Source of the DNA: Congregibacter variabilis
GTDB taxonomy: Bacteria > Pseudomonadota > Gammaproteobacteria > Pseudomonadales > Halieaceae
Reading direction: 5' to 3'
Length of the DNA stretch: 64,000 nt
Assembly (NCBI RefSeq): GCF_045689235.1
Contig: NZ_CP136864.1
Coordinates: 1,736,001-1,800,000, forward strand
Numbering within the stretch: position 1 is the first letter of the stretch; each line of letters begins with the position of its first letter. This document shows, piece by piece, positions 9,847 through 18,628 of the stretch. Both the position numbers and the translations under genes were made by a program. The notes beneath the pieces were generated by a model that saw only the letters and a list, made by a program, of their open reading frames with translations, was not told the DNA's origin and did not search any database.

Positions 9847-9863
9847 CAGGAATAGCTGCGTAG

Positions 9864-10835
9864 ATGCCTAACCAGACAACCGTAAGTTTTGTGATTCCTC
9901 ACAAAGGTCGAGAGCAACTGCTCCGCGAGACCCTCTTATCGATCAAAGCTCAGCAAACGACTCTGCTCTACGACGTTCAACTCGTAACGCAAAACACCGA
10001 ATTAGCCCCGGAAACACTCGCATTGCTCGAGACGATGCCTGTTTTCGCCTCATACGAGGACGAAGCGCTGACGATTTCTGCGCTACGCAACAGGGGTGCG
10101 GCGCGTAGCACCGCGCCTTGCCTGGCATTTTTGGACGCAGACATCGGGTTGGCACCCGATTGGCTCGAAACAGTGCATAGACTGCTTACGCAGCACTCTG
10201 ATTACGCGCTCGTCAGCGCGCATCAATTTTGCGACAGTAATGGGAGTCCGCTTGAAAAGGTACGGACACAATTGAGCAACATGCAGGTTGACACTGATGT
10301 GCGCTTCTTGCCTGGGCGAAATTTATTCCTGCATCGAAGCAGCTTTGATGCCGTTGGAGGATTTCCGGAGCACCTGATCACCTGCGAGGACTATTGGTTT
10401 ACTGAGCGTGTGTCTAAAATTGGGAAACTTTGGTACACGACAGAAACACAATACGAACATTTTGGCGAAGACCGCGACCATCGTGCTATGTTTCGCAAAG
10501 AAATCTGGCGTGGCCAGTCGAACTGGGCGTCGATGGGCGGACGAACCATACCCCTAGGCGAATGGCCAAGCTTTCTGGTACCCCCCGTGCTGACTCTCCT
10601 TACCCTGACTGTGCCGCTACTGTTGCTTGCAGGGCTCACTCAGACGGCTGCCATCGTGACCCTGATAGTCGCAGCCTGCCTTTGCGCTTACGTTTTACGA
10701 GTATGGCAGGCGGGTCGTGGCCGTATTAGTCTGTTGTCCGTGCTGCGATTTTACATCTATTATTTTCCAGCCAGAACTCTAGGCACCCTCGCCGGAATTT
10801 GGCCCAAACTGGACACCACTACCCATCAGTCATGA
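9864..10835 (+). CDS. Family 2 glycosyltransferase with C-terminal membrane segments
   Basis: This is a GT-A fold glycosyltransferase of 323 residues. It starts with VSFVIPHKGREQLLRETLLSIKAQ, contains a DXD-like motif in CLAFLDADIGLAPDWL and has an acceptor-side ED in HLITCEDYWFTERV. Two or three hydrophobic segments follow residue 230 (FLVPPVLTLLTLTVPLLLLAGL), so the enzyme is probably anchored on the cytoplasmic face of the inner membrane. It adds one sugar of the lipid-linked repeat unit; the sugar cannot be predicted. The stop overlaps the next gene's ATG (ATGA). Confidence 0.85.
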   Translation: MPNQTTVSFVIPHKGREQLLRETLLSIKAQQTTLLYDVQLVTQNTELAPETLALLETMPVFASYEDEALTISALRNRGAARSTAPCLAFLDADIGLAPDWLETVHRLLTQHSDYALVSAHQFCDSNGSPLEKVRTQLSNMQVDTDVRFLPGRNLFLHRSSFDAVGGFPEHLITCEDYWFTERVSKIGKLWYTTETQYEHFGEDRDHRAMFRKEIWRGQSNWASMGGRTIPLGEWPSFLVPPVLTLLTLTVPLLLLAGLTQTAAIVTLIVAACLCAYVLRVWQAGRGRISLLSVLRFYIYYFPARTLGTLAGIWPKLDTTTHQS

Positions 10836-12001
10836 AAACGCCTCTTAACGTTTTGCAGTTTATATGCCCGACCGGTTTCTATGGTGCAGAGCGCTGGATT
10901 CTGGCACTGGCAGGCCACCTCGACCCGCAGAAGGTCCGAAGCAGTTTGGCGGTTACAAGCGAGACAGCATCCAAAGACCTACAGCTGGTGCGGGAGTTTA
11001 AAGAGCGCGAACTTGGCGACATCGTTGAGCTCTCGATGTCCCATCGCTTCGATCCACAGGTGATAAACCGTTTGGCCGAATTCATCACTAGCCAAAAGAT
11101 CGACATCATTCACACACACGGCTACAAGTCAGATGTAATAGGCGTCCTGGCCGCGCGACGCGCCGGCATACTGTGTATTTCAACACCCCATGGATTCGAG
11201 AATGCCCGGGACCTAAAACTTCGCCTATTTATAAAGCTTGGCTGTATGGCGATGAAACGTGCAGACGCGGTGGTCCCACTATCGGAGGCCCTCCTCGAGG
11301 ACTGCAGGCATCTACAGGTGCCTGATGAGCGTCTATTTTTTATCCGGAACGGTGTGGATCTTTCGGAGGTAGAAAACGAGCGGCAAAAGCCCAGGCAGTT
11401 ATCGGGCAAGAAGCGCATCGGATTCATTGGGCAACTGATCAGTCGCAAAAACGTTGACGACATACTCATGATATTTGATCAGTTACGACGGGAACGAGAA
11501 GATATCGAGCTAGTCATCGTGGGTGATGGTGACGAGAGAGAGCGCCTTGAGACATTGTCATCTCAGCTTTCGTCGGTAGACGATGTGCATTTTCTGGGCT
11601 TTAGGGACGACAGGTTAGCGCTGCTACACAGTTTCGATATTTTTACCATGACATCCACACTCGAAGGCATCCCCCGTTGCCTCATGGAGGCAGCAGCCAT
11701 GGGCATACCGATAGCCGCCTATGATATCCCCGGGGTCGACCAACTGGTTTCACACAATGAAACCGGACTTTTGGCTCCATTAGGCGATCGGGAGACTCTC
11801 TTGAGTCACTGGCGCCGATTATTGAATGATGGGGCACTCGCCCAGCAGCTCTCGGCGACAGCACGTGAAAATGTGAATGCGCATTACGCTGCCAGCCGAA
11901 TGGCAGAACAGTACACCGATTTGTTTCAGAGACTTTACGACCAGCAAGGTACGACCAAACTGCCGAGCCAGCATAAAGAGAACACGACCGATGTCCGCTA
12001 G
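10832..12001 (+). CDS. Family 4 glycosyltransferase
   Basis: The start is set at ATG 10832 because it overlaps the previous stop as ATGA, giving 389 residues; an upstream TTG is in frame but less likely. The N-terminal Rossmann part begins LNVLQFICPTGFYGAERWILALAGHL with a GA.RW motif. The donor domain has KRIGFIGQLISRKNVDDILMIF, VIVGDGDERERLE and the E-x7-E signature region (MTSTLEGIPRCLMEAAAMGIPIAA). This is the GT-B fold of retaining GT4 enzymes. It is probably cytoplasmic and peripheral, acting on undecaprenyl-linked intermediates. Confidence 0.85.
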   Translation: MKTPLNVLQFICPTGFYGAERWILALAGHLDPQKVRSSLAVTSETASKDLQLVREFKERELGDIVELSMSHRFDPQVINRLAEFITSQKIDIIHTHGYKSDVIGVLAARRAGILCISTPHGFENARDLKLRLFIKLGCMAMKRADAVVPLSEALLEDCRHLQVPDERLFFIRNGVDLSEVENERQKPRQLSGKKRIGFIGQLISRKNVDDILMIFDQLRREREDIELVIVGDGDERERLETLSSQLSSVDDVHFLGFRDDRLALLHSFDIFTMTSTLEGIPRCLMEAAAMGIPIAAYDIPGVDQLVSHNETGLLAPLGDRETLLSHWRRLLNDGALAQQLSATARENVNAHYAASRMAEQYTDLFQRLYDQQGTTKLPSQHKENTTDVR

Positions 12002-12989
12002 ACCGAATTTACTCTTCGTGCTGTCGATTGACACCGAGGAAGAATTTGACTGGGACGGCCCATTTCCCCAGGGTGATTTTGGGGTAAACAACGCAGCTAA
12101 GCTAGCGGATTTTCAATCATTTTGTGGTGCCGAGGGTATTCGACCTAGCTATTTTATAGATCACGCTATGGCAGCTTCGCCTGCAACTGCTCAAGCTCTT
12201 CGCGGTGCCGTGGACACAGGAGCCTGCGAGATCGCGGCGCACCTACACCCATGGGCCAATCCTCCGTTTTACGGCGAAACCAGTGAATTTGAGTCTCACG
12301 TCGTCAACCTGCCCATCGAGCGCACTGAGGCTAAACTCGACGAACTACTGCACTGCCTCTACAGCAGTTTTGGTGTGTATCCCAATGCATTCCGGACGGG
12401 TCGCTGGGGTATTAATGGAGAAATCTTGCGCCTGCTACATCGAAAGGGTTTTCGTATTGACTCTAGCATGTACCCTTTCTACAAGAATCCTTATTTCAAC
12501 TGCGAGAGTACTCCCCTTGCACCTTACTGGCCCAATTTCGATCAACCAATGGCGCATGGGAGCCAACGCGATCTGCTCGAATTCCCGGTAACTGTCGGAT
12601 ACAACCATGCTAATTACCCCATAATGCATGGGATCTATAAAATTGCGTCGGCACCAAAATTGGAGAGACTGAGGCTTGTAGGTGCGCTATGGCAACTTCG
12701 ATTAATACGAAAGCTATACCTGAGCCCCGAAGTCAGTACGGGCCAGGAGATGTGCCCTCTAGTGGACTTCGCCATCGCCAACAATCTCCCTACGCTGCAT
12801 ATGTTCCTGCACAGTTCAAGCCTCATTTCATCGGGCAACGGCCTGATGCCCGCGGGTGACCCTATGCAGGAAATCATGGAGAACATCCGGACGTTGCTTG
12901 AGTATGCACAATCACGGGCGGAGCTGCAGTTTTGTACTATTAGTGAAGCCGCAACGCTGATCTCTCATCGCCAGCAACTCGCAGCATGA
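11991..12989 (+). CDS. Polysaccharide-deacetylase-fold protein (WalW-like)
   Basis: The protein starts at ATG 11991, overlapping the previous gene by 11 bases, and has 332 residues. The carbohydrate-esterase-4-like metal site is recognisable: SIDTEEEFDW supplies the Asp, and EIAAHLHPWANPPF supplies His residues that replace the classical HSxxH. FRTGRWGINGEILRLL corresponds to the conserved RxPxG region. This is the WalW-type subset found in LPS and EPS clusters, for which de-N-acetylation is assumed but not proven. No signal peptide is visible, so it probably acts on cytoplasmic precursors. Confidence 0.75.
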   Translation: MSARPNLLFVLSIDTEEEFDWDGPFPQGDFGVNNAAKLADFQSFCGAEGIRPSYFIDHAMAASPATAQALRGAVDTGACEIAAHLHPWANPPFYGETSEFESHVVNLPIERTEAKLDELLHCLYSSFGVYPNAFRTGRWGINGEILRLLHRKGFRIDSSMYPFYKNPYFNCESTPLAPYWPNFDQPMAHGSQRDLLEFPVTVGYNHANYPIMHGIYKIASAPKLERLRLVGALWQLRLIRKLYLSPEVSTGQEMCPLVDFAIANNLPTLHMFLHSSSLISSGNGLMPAGDPMQEIMENIRTLLEYAQSRAELQFCTISEAATLISHRQQLAA

Positions 12990-13058
12990 ATGTCCTGTCT
13001 TTCCTGACCATTTTCATGAGCCCCACTTCTTGACTGCGCAAAAAAAAACAGGCTGTTC

Positions 13059-14201
13059 ATGAGCGATTCGCGGCGCCTACGAGTCATGCACCTAACCTAC
13101 GATATGCGTATAGGCGGTACCGAGCAGGTGATTCGTAATATCGTTGATGGGGCGGAGAATCGCGGATTAGATATGTATATTTTCTGTATCGAAACTCCCC
13201 TTGGGCCATGGGGAGAGGATATGCGCGCCACAGGGACAACAATACTCAGCAAGGCGCGACGCCCGGGCTTTGATCTCAGTCTGGTTAAAGCGATTCGGCG
13301 TTGCCTTAAAGACGAGCGAATCGATGTACTTCACTGCCATCAATACACGCCCTGGGTGTACGGTGCATTGGCGGCAGCAGGTCTCGCGACACGCGTTGTT
13401 TTTACAGAGCACGGCCGCTTTTACCCCGATACCCGCAGCCTCAAAAGGCGCCTGGTAAATCCGCTTCTGATGCGCCTCACGCGACATGCCACGGCCATAA
13501 GCGCGGCAACCGCTCAAGCCCTGATTGACTACGAATATCTGCCTGCAAAGCAAATTAATGTTATTTATAACGGGATCAGGCCGCTTGCTGTAGACAGCGC
13601 GGCAACGGCGGAGCTCCGAAGGGAATTAGGTATTCCCCCGGACGCAGTGGTCTTAGGGACCGTGGCACGCTTTGATCCGATCAAAAATCACGCGATGATG
13701 CTGCATGCCTTTCGTCGGGTCCAAAATGAGCATTCGAATGCCTATCTGCTAATTGTCGGTGATGGTGAAGAGCGTGCAAACATGGAAAGGCTTATTACAG
13801 AGCTCGGTATTACTGAGCAGGTTTTGCTCCCGGGATACATCGCCCAGCCCGAGGTATGGCTAGACGCTATGGATTTATTTCTATTGTCGTCTCTCAGCGA
13901 AGGTACATCGATGACTCTTCTGGAGGCCATGAGCTTGTCGAAACCCTGCGTGGTAACTGACGTCGGGGGCAACCCGGAAATCGTGATACACAAGCAGACC
14001 GGGCTGGTGACCACTAACAATGATGAACTCGCCTTTGCGAACGCTATACTGCGGCTTCTGAACGAAAAAGGACTTCGAGAAATGTTTGGCGCGACGGGAC
14101 GCAAACGATTCTTAAATGAGTTCACCAGAGATGCCATGAATGACCGATACGAAACCCTGTATCGCGAAAACATTGCGGGTAGTTGTGATCCTGATCACTA
14201 A
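13059..14201 (+). CDS. Family 4 glycosyltransferase
   Basis: This is a 380-residue GT-B enzyme. It opens with RVMHLTYDMRIGGTEQVIRNIVDG, where the GG.E loop binds donor phosphate. The donor domain contains AVVLGTVARFDPIKNHAMMLHAF, LLIVGDGEERANME and LSSLSEGTSMTLLEAMSLSKPCVVTDVGGNPEIV, the E-x7-E region of GT4. It resembles the group that includes the XrtA stp2 transferases (TIGR03088), but I cannot assign it to that model with certainty. ATG 13059 follows an A-rich spacer, and 69 bp separate it from the previous stop. Confidence 0.84.
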   Translation: MSDSRRLRVMHLTYDMRIGGTEQVIRNIVDGAENRGLDMYIFCIETPLGPWGEDMRATGTTILSKARRPGFDLSLVKAIRRCLKDERIDVLHCHQYTPWVYGALAAAGLATRVVFTEHGRFYPDTRSLKRRLVNPLLMRLTRHATAISAATAQALIDYEYLPAKQINVIYNGIRPLAVDSAATAELRRELGIPPDAVVLGTVARFDPIKNHAMMLHAFRRVQNEHSNAYLLIVGDGEERANMERLITELGITEQVLLPGYIAQPEVWLDAMDLFLLSSLSEGTSMTLLEAMSLSKPCVVTDVGGNPEIVIHKQTGLVTTNNDELAFANAILRLLNEKGLREMFGATGRKRFLNEFTRDAMNDRYETLYRENIAGSCDPDH

Positions 14202-14321
14202 TACCAGCCCCAGTTATAGGGTTCAAAACAATATCGACCTATCATCGTCATACTTAGGTTAAAGATAAGGACTGTGGTGGGTAGCTAATGAATCAAACGG
14301 CGGCAAAGGTGTAACAACTGC

Positions 14322-15491
14322 GTGAGCAAAAAAACCTTAGTCATTAGCGAAATCTTCCCTCCCCGCCACGGCGGTAGTGGCCGGTGGTTCTACGAACTCT
14401 ATCGGCGACTACCCCGCGATATCTACACGATTATCGCTGGATCAGCGAACAGGGATAAAGAATTCGACGATGCAAACATCAATGCACTGCGAATACAGCG
14501 CCTCGATTTGTACAGCCCAAGCTGGGGGATTCGCAGCATAACGGGGTTGCGATTTTACTGGAGAACTTTTCGGGCATTATCAAAAATAATTAGAGAGCAG
14601 CGCATTGAGGCCCTGCACTGCGGCCGCTGCCTACCCGAAGGTTTTATCGGCTGGCTTCTGCACCTTCGCCACGGAATACCATATCTGTGCTTTGTTCACG
14701 GCGAGGACATCCAGACAGCGATGGAAAGTCGTGAGCTGTCGTTTCTTATCCACCGTGTCTTTCGCAGTTCAGCAGTGCTGATCTGCAATAGCGAGAATAC
14801 TGCGTCTATCCTCACGCGGGAGTGGAGCGTAAATCGAGGCCAGTTGCGTGTTCTGCATCCGGGCATGGATGGGGAGAGATTCGTCCCGGCCCCACCCGAC
14901 GGCGATTTTCAGCGCTCACAGGGTTGGCAGGACCGTCGCGTTGCTCTTACCGTTGGTCGACTGCAAAAGCGTAAGGGTCACGACATGCTGATTAAAGCAT
15001 TGGCACTCTTGACCCCTACCCATCCGGACTTGCTTTACGCGATTATTGGAGACGGCGATGAGCGCCGCGCTCTGGAAAAGCTTGTCCAAGAGTACGGACT
15101 TGAGGAACACGTTCAATTTTTGGGTGAAGTCGATGACAATCAACTTGTAGCCTACTACCAACAGTGCACGCTATTTGCTTTGCCGAATCGGGCGGACGGC
15201 AACGACATCGAAGGGTTTGGCATGGTGCTGGCCGAGGCTCAGGCCTGTGGCCGCCCCGTGCTGGCCGGCGATTCGGGGGGTACCCGAGAGACCCTTCTTG
15301 ACGGCGTCACAGGAGTCGTTTGTGATTGTACTGCGCCAGAGCCATTGGCAGCGGCGCTGCAAAACTTGCTAGGTGATCCTCAGTGCCTGCTGAGCATGGG
15401 ACAAAAGGCACGTGCCCACGTTTTGGATAAGCTCGATTGGCAGGCACACACCCTTCGAGCCTCAGAACTATTCGCAGAGGCGGGAACCTAA
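14322..15491 (+). CDS. Family 4 glycosyltransferase
   Basis: The protein has 389 residues and starts at GTG 14322 after a 120-bp gap. The N-terminus TLVISEIFPPRHGGSGRWFYELYRRL is the PIG-like GT4 opening. RVALTVGRLQKRKGHDMLIKAL, YAIIGDGDERRALE and NDIEGFGMVLAEAQACGRPVLAGDSGG form the donor-nucleotide-binding half. The stop TAA overlaps the ATG of the following FemAB gene (TAATG). It is one of three GT4 enzymes close together, each probably adding a different residue. Confidence 0.85.
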   Translation: MSKKTLVISEIFPPRHGGSGRWFYELYRRLPRDIYTIIAGSANRDKEFDDANINALRIQRLDLYSPSWGIRSITGLRFYWRTFRALSKIIREQRIEALHCGRCLPEGFIGWLLHLRHGIPYLCFVHGEDIQTAMESRELSFLIHRVFRSSAVLICNSENTASILTREWSVNRGQLRVLHPGMDGERFVPAPPDGDFQRSQGWQDRRVALTVGRLQKRKGHDMLIKALALLTPTHPDLLYAIIGDGDERRALEKLVQEYGLEEHVQFLGEVDDNQLVAYYQQCTLFALPNRADGNDIEGFGMVLAEAQACGRPVLAGDSGGTRETLLDGVTGVVCDCTAPEPLAAALQNLLGDPQCLLSMGQKARAHVLDKLDWQAHTLRASELFAEAGT

Positions 15492-16663
15492 TGAGCGCAG
15501 TCATGGATAACTATGACGGGCTAGATCTCAAATCGCCTGAAAAGCAAGCTGCGTCCGGCGAAGACATACTAATACGCCCTGCCACAATCGCCGACGCCAT
15601 GTACTGGGATACGTATGTGAGCGGACACCCTAATGCGAGTCCCTATCATTTATTCTCCTGGAAAACCGCCATGGAGCGCGCCTATAACGTAAAAACCCAC
15701 TACCTGCTGGCTGAGCGTAAAGGCCAGGTCGTTGGCATACTCCCTGCCGCTCGTGTACCGCGGCTGATAGGTCGAGGCCCGCTCTGCTCGCTGCCCTATT
15801 GTGATCGGGGCGAGCCTCTAGCCGACAACCCTGCTATTAAGGCGTCACTGCTAAACGCATTAGTAACCCACGCAACTGGAACTCACGAGATACGCAGCAG
15901 CGCCAGTGATAAGGACACGCCTGTAACGCGGGCAGCCGCCGAAGCTATGGCTGCCGGAACGAAGGTGCGCCTGCTGCTGGACTTACCGAACGATTCCGAT
16001 ACATTGCTGGCGGGCTTTAAATCGAAACATCGAAGTCAAATCAACAAAGCAATGAAAAATGGCCTGCAGGCCGAAACTGGAAACTCTTCTGCGCTGCTTC
16101 GAGAGTTTTACTCCGTCTTCACACAGAATATGCGTGATCTTGGGTCGCCCACGCACTCTATGAACTGGTTCACACAAATATGCAGCGCCTATGGAGACGC
16201 TTGCCGTATTGGTGTGGTCCGCCTCGATGGCCGCGCCATAGGCGCAGGCATCGTGTTGCGTTGCGGTGAGCAAGCAGCAATACCCTGGGCATCCACTTTG
16301 CGGGAATTCAATCGCCTGGCGCCCAACATGCTTCTTTACTGGACCTTTCTTGCCGAGGCTTCAGACACCGGAATCAAACGCTTTGACTTCGGCCGCTCTA
16401 CCGTGGGGGAAGGTACGTATCGCTTTAAATGCCAATGGGGTGCTCGGCCGGTACCGCTGCGTTGGTCTACGTTATGCCTAGTCACCGACTCTAAAGCAGC
16501 TGGAGGTCACTCGGCTCAAATATTGAAAGGTCGCGTCGGCATAGGCAGAAGTGGAAAGGTCATGATCCAGCTCCGCAATAGTGCCCAAGCCGTTTGGCGT
16601 CGTCTGCCGGTGCGGCTTGCAACCTTTGCTGGGGCCAAGATACGGCGATTCCTGAGTCTATAG
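15491..16663 (+). CDS. FemAB family XrtA/PEP-CTERM system-associated protein
   Basis: ATG 15491 overlaps the previous TAA, giving 390 residues. This is the FemAB-like double-GNAT protein of the TIGR03019 type that marks XrtA EPS clusters. Conserved blocks are WDTYVSGHPNASPYHLFSWK near the start, then FKSKHRSQINKAMKNGL, RDLGSPTHSMNWF, GAGIVLRCGEQAAIPWASTLREFNRLAPN (read as two short blocks) and KRFDFGRSTVGEGTYRFKCQWGA. FemAB relatives move amino acids from aminoacyl-tRNA; here an amide-linked decoration of the glycan is possible. It is distinct from the other FemAB-like protein at 4596. Confidence 0.9.
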   Translation: MSAVMDNYDGLDLKSPEKQAASGEDILIRPATIADAMYWDTYVSGHPNASPYHLFSWKTAMERAYNVKTHYLLAERKGQVVGILPAARVPRLIGRGPLCSLPYCDRGEPLADNPAIKASLLNALVTHATGTHEIRSSASDKDTPVTRAAAEAMAAGTKVRLLLDLPNDSDTLLAGFKSKHRSQINKAMKNGLQAETGNSSALLREFYSVFTQNMRDLGSPTHSMNWFTQICSAYGDACRIGVVRLDGRAIGAGIVLRCGEQAAIPWASTLREFNRLAPNMLLYWTFLAEASDTGIKRFDFGRSTVGEGTYRFKCQWGARPVPLRWSTLCLVTDSKAAGGHSAQILKGRVGIGRSGKVMIQLRNSAQAVWRRLPVRLATFAGAKIRRFLSL

Positions 16664-16725
16664 TTCCTGTGTAAACAAGGGTGTAAAAAGTGTCGCAGAC
16701 TCAATATCAAAGGAGTGATAGCTAA

Positions 16726-17493
16726 ATGAAGAATGCCTCTACTTCAGAGGACACATGCTCGAAAGACGCAAAGAGCACGTTACTGCTCTGGACAGGAGGG
16801 ATGGACTCCACAGTTCAGTTATTGCGTTTGTTACTGCTTGAGCGAACCCCTGTTACGCCCATCTATCTCCTTGACCCAAATCGTCGATCCTTGGGACAAG
16901 AAGTGCATGCTATGAAAGAAATCAAACAATGGCTCCGACAACATGACCCCGAGATCGATAGCCTTCTCGCGGCAACTAGGTACGCAGATATTTCTGACCT
17001 GCCTACCAACAAACAGGTGACTGAGGCGCTGTCCCATATTAGAAAGACTCATACAATCGGCAAACAGTATGAATGGCTTGCAACTTACCTCGAAGCTCAT
17101 CGTCTTGAAGATGTACAAGTTTGTATACACATTGAGCCCAGGGTTGCAGGAAGAATCGATATTGCAAGCTCAGTAGAGCAAAGAAGCGAAAAAACCAACA
17201 AGACTCCAAGGCTAATGCGGGACAGCCCTCCTGCGCTAATGCGGTTGTTCAAAGACTGCGTATTCCCATTGGCGTATTTTACGAAGAACGACATAGACCA
17301 TCTGTACTATGAGAATCAATGGGGTGAGGTCAAAGACTTAACTTGGTTTTGCCATATGCCACGACGCAATCGACCGTGCGGCTCCTGCGGCCCGTGTAAA
17401 GATGTTTATTTGGCAGGCTTAAAGCGTAGACTACCTTTATCTGCTCAACTACGCTGCGCAGTGCGATTGTTCTGGGCGCGCTTAAATACTTGA
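16726..17493 (+). CDS. QueC-like PP-loop ATPase
   Basis: The protein has 255 residues. It carries a PP-loop (LLWTGGMDSTVQLL) that binds ATP for adenylation. A QueC-type zinc site sits near the C-terminus: WFCHMPRRNRPCGSCGPC has the spacing C-x8-C-x2-C-x2-C. In QueC this fold converts a carboxylate to a nitrile for preQ0; in other PP-loop enzymes it makes amides or thio-compounds. A housekeeping QueC would not be expected in an EPS operon, so a glycan-related adenylating role is inferred. A good ribosome site (AAGGAGTGA) lies before ATG 16726. A clear paralogue is at 21944-22747 on the other strand. Confidence 0.75.
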   Translation: MKNASTSEDTCSKDAKSTLLLWTGGMDSTVQLLRLLLLERTPVTPIYLLDPNRRSLGQEVHAMKEIKQWLRQHDPEIDSLLAATRYADISDLPTNKQVTEALSHIRKTHTIGKQYEWLATYLEAHRLEDVQVCIHIEPRVAGRIDIASSVEQRSEKTNKTPRLMRDSPPALMRLFKDCVFPLAYFTKNDIDHLYYENQWGEVKDLTWFCHMPRRNRPCGSCGPCKDVYLAGLKRRLPLSAQLRCAVRLFWARLNT

Positions 17494-17591
17494 GGGTTCG
17501 ACAGTATCAATACCCCTGCTTCCTATAGCGATATAGAAACTCGGGCAAGTTAAAACACGTGTGAAAGAATGGACTCAGGTGGCTGCAAACT

Positions 17592-18614
17592 GTGAGACGA
17601 CGATTTATTGACAAGGTGTTCCCAACTCGGCTTATAAGGGACCGCGCAAAGCGCTTCGTATCTGCATGCTCACTAGAGCAAGACCCCTACGTATTGGTGA
17701 TCGCGGATACTCCTGCAGGACTTCCGGGCTACGGTAAACTCGAACCGAGTTTCTTCTTGCCTCTATTTTCAGAAGCTCTCCTCCGCCAACAACTTGGATT
17801 GAGAGTCGCGCTTACGAGCAAGCAGGCTTCTGCGTGGGCCCCAAAAGCTGCAGCTGCGATTTTTGTTTTCAATGAAGAGTATGCGAATAGATCGGCGAAG
17901 TTCCTACCTACCTCGATCACCAGTGGTCCTCAGCACATATTCAACAATCCACAGTTCGCTCAAATAATCGCGGACAAGGAAAAGACTCACAGACATTTAG
18001 CGAGCTTCAACATATCCACTACGAAACTTGCTAATGCGGATGGTAAAGGTCAAGTCTTTAGTAATGCGCGCGCTAACAGCCGAGCCGAAACTCATCTCTA
18101 CGACAGCGCGCAAACCGCGCCAGCAGAACGCTTTAACACTGAATATGTTGATACAACATTCCAACATAACGATAAAAGCTACTACACCATGGTGAGACTT
18201 ATGGTCGTGGGCGACGAGTTGTCAGCCGGCCTGTGCTTCGCCAGAGATGCTAGTGAACAGAATCCTTCGGTCCACGCACTCGATACGCCACTAGATCCAA
18301 CCCTTCTTCAGGCCTTACACCGGGAGTTAGTGGATGGTTTGTGGGCGGAGCATCAGCGCCTTGCCAAACGGGTATCTGAAGCTCTTGGCTTCGGCTTCTG
18401 GCACATTGATGTGCTGATCGAAAAAGATACTTTAGCCTGCTATGTTTGCGAAGTCGGCATGAAGTTTCACAACATGTCCTACTTCGCTCATCTTAATCAG
18501 CTGGAGGAAATTCCGCGGGAAATCAGACCCCATATAGATCGTGACTACCCTCGCCGCAGTGCCGAGGCGTTTCTTCGCTGCATAGCCAACCAGCAACTCT
18601 CTTTTGACACCTGA
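17592..18614 (+). CDS. Hypothetical protein with weak ATP-grasp resemblance
   Basis: The protein has 340 residues and a GTG start. I do not recognise it as a named family. Several stretches fit a divergent ATP-grasp ligase: FNNPQFAQIIADKEKTHRHL (the 'N...DK..t...L' opening of RimK/ATP-grasp proteins), MVRLMVVGDELSAGLCFARDA (central strand with R), and GFWHIDVLIEKDTLACYVCEVGM, where the IDVL and CEV pair stands where the metal-binding D and E/N would be. There is no signal peptide. It lies between the PP-loop and GT92-like genes and is probably co-transcribed with them. If truly ATP-grasp, it could form an amide bond to an amino acid. Confidence 0.5.
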   Translation: MRRRFIDKVFPTRLIRDRAKRFVSACSLEQDPYVLVIADTPAGLPGYGKLEPSFFLPLFSEALLRQQLGLRVALTSKQASAWAPKAAAAIFVFNEEYANRSAKFLPTSITSGPQHIFNNPQFAQIIADKEKTHRHLASFNISTTKLANADGKGQVFSNARANSRAETHLYDSAQTAPAERFNTEYVDTTFQHNDKSYYTMVRLMVVGDELSAGLCFARDASEQNPSVHALDTPLDPTLLQALHRELVDGLWAEHQRLAKRVSEALGFGFWHIDVLIEKDTLACYVCEVGMKFHNMSYFAHLNQLEEIPREIRPHIDRDYPRRSAEAFLRCIANQQLSFDT

Positions 18615-18628
18615 ACGGACTGCTCCTC

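Noticed and set aside
16726..17493. Calling this gene a housekeeping queC
   Set aside because: The zinc site fits, but there are two divergent copies in an EPS locus and no queD, queE or queF nearby, so only the fold is claimed.
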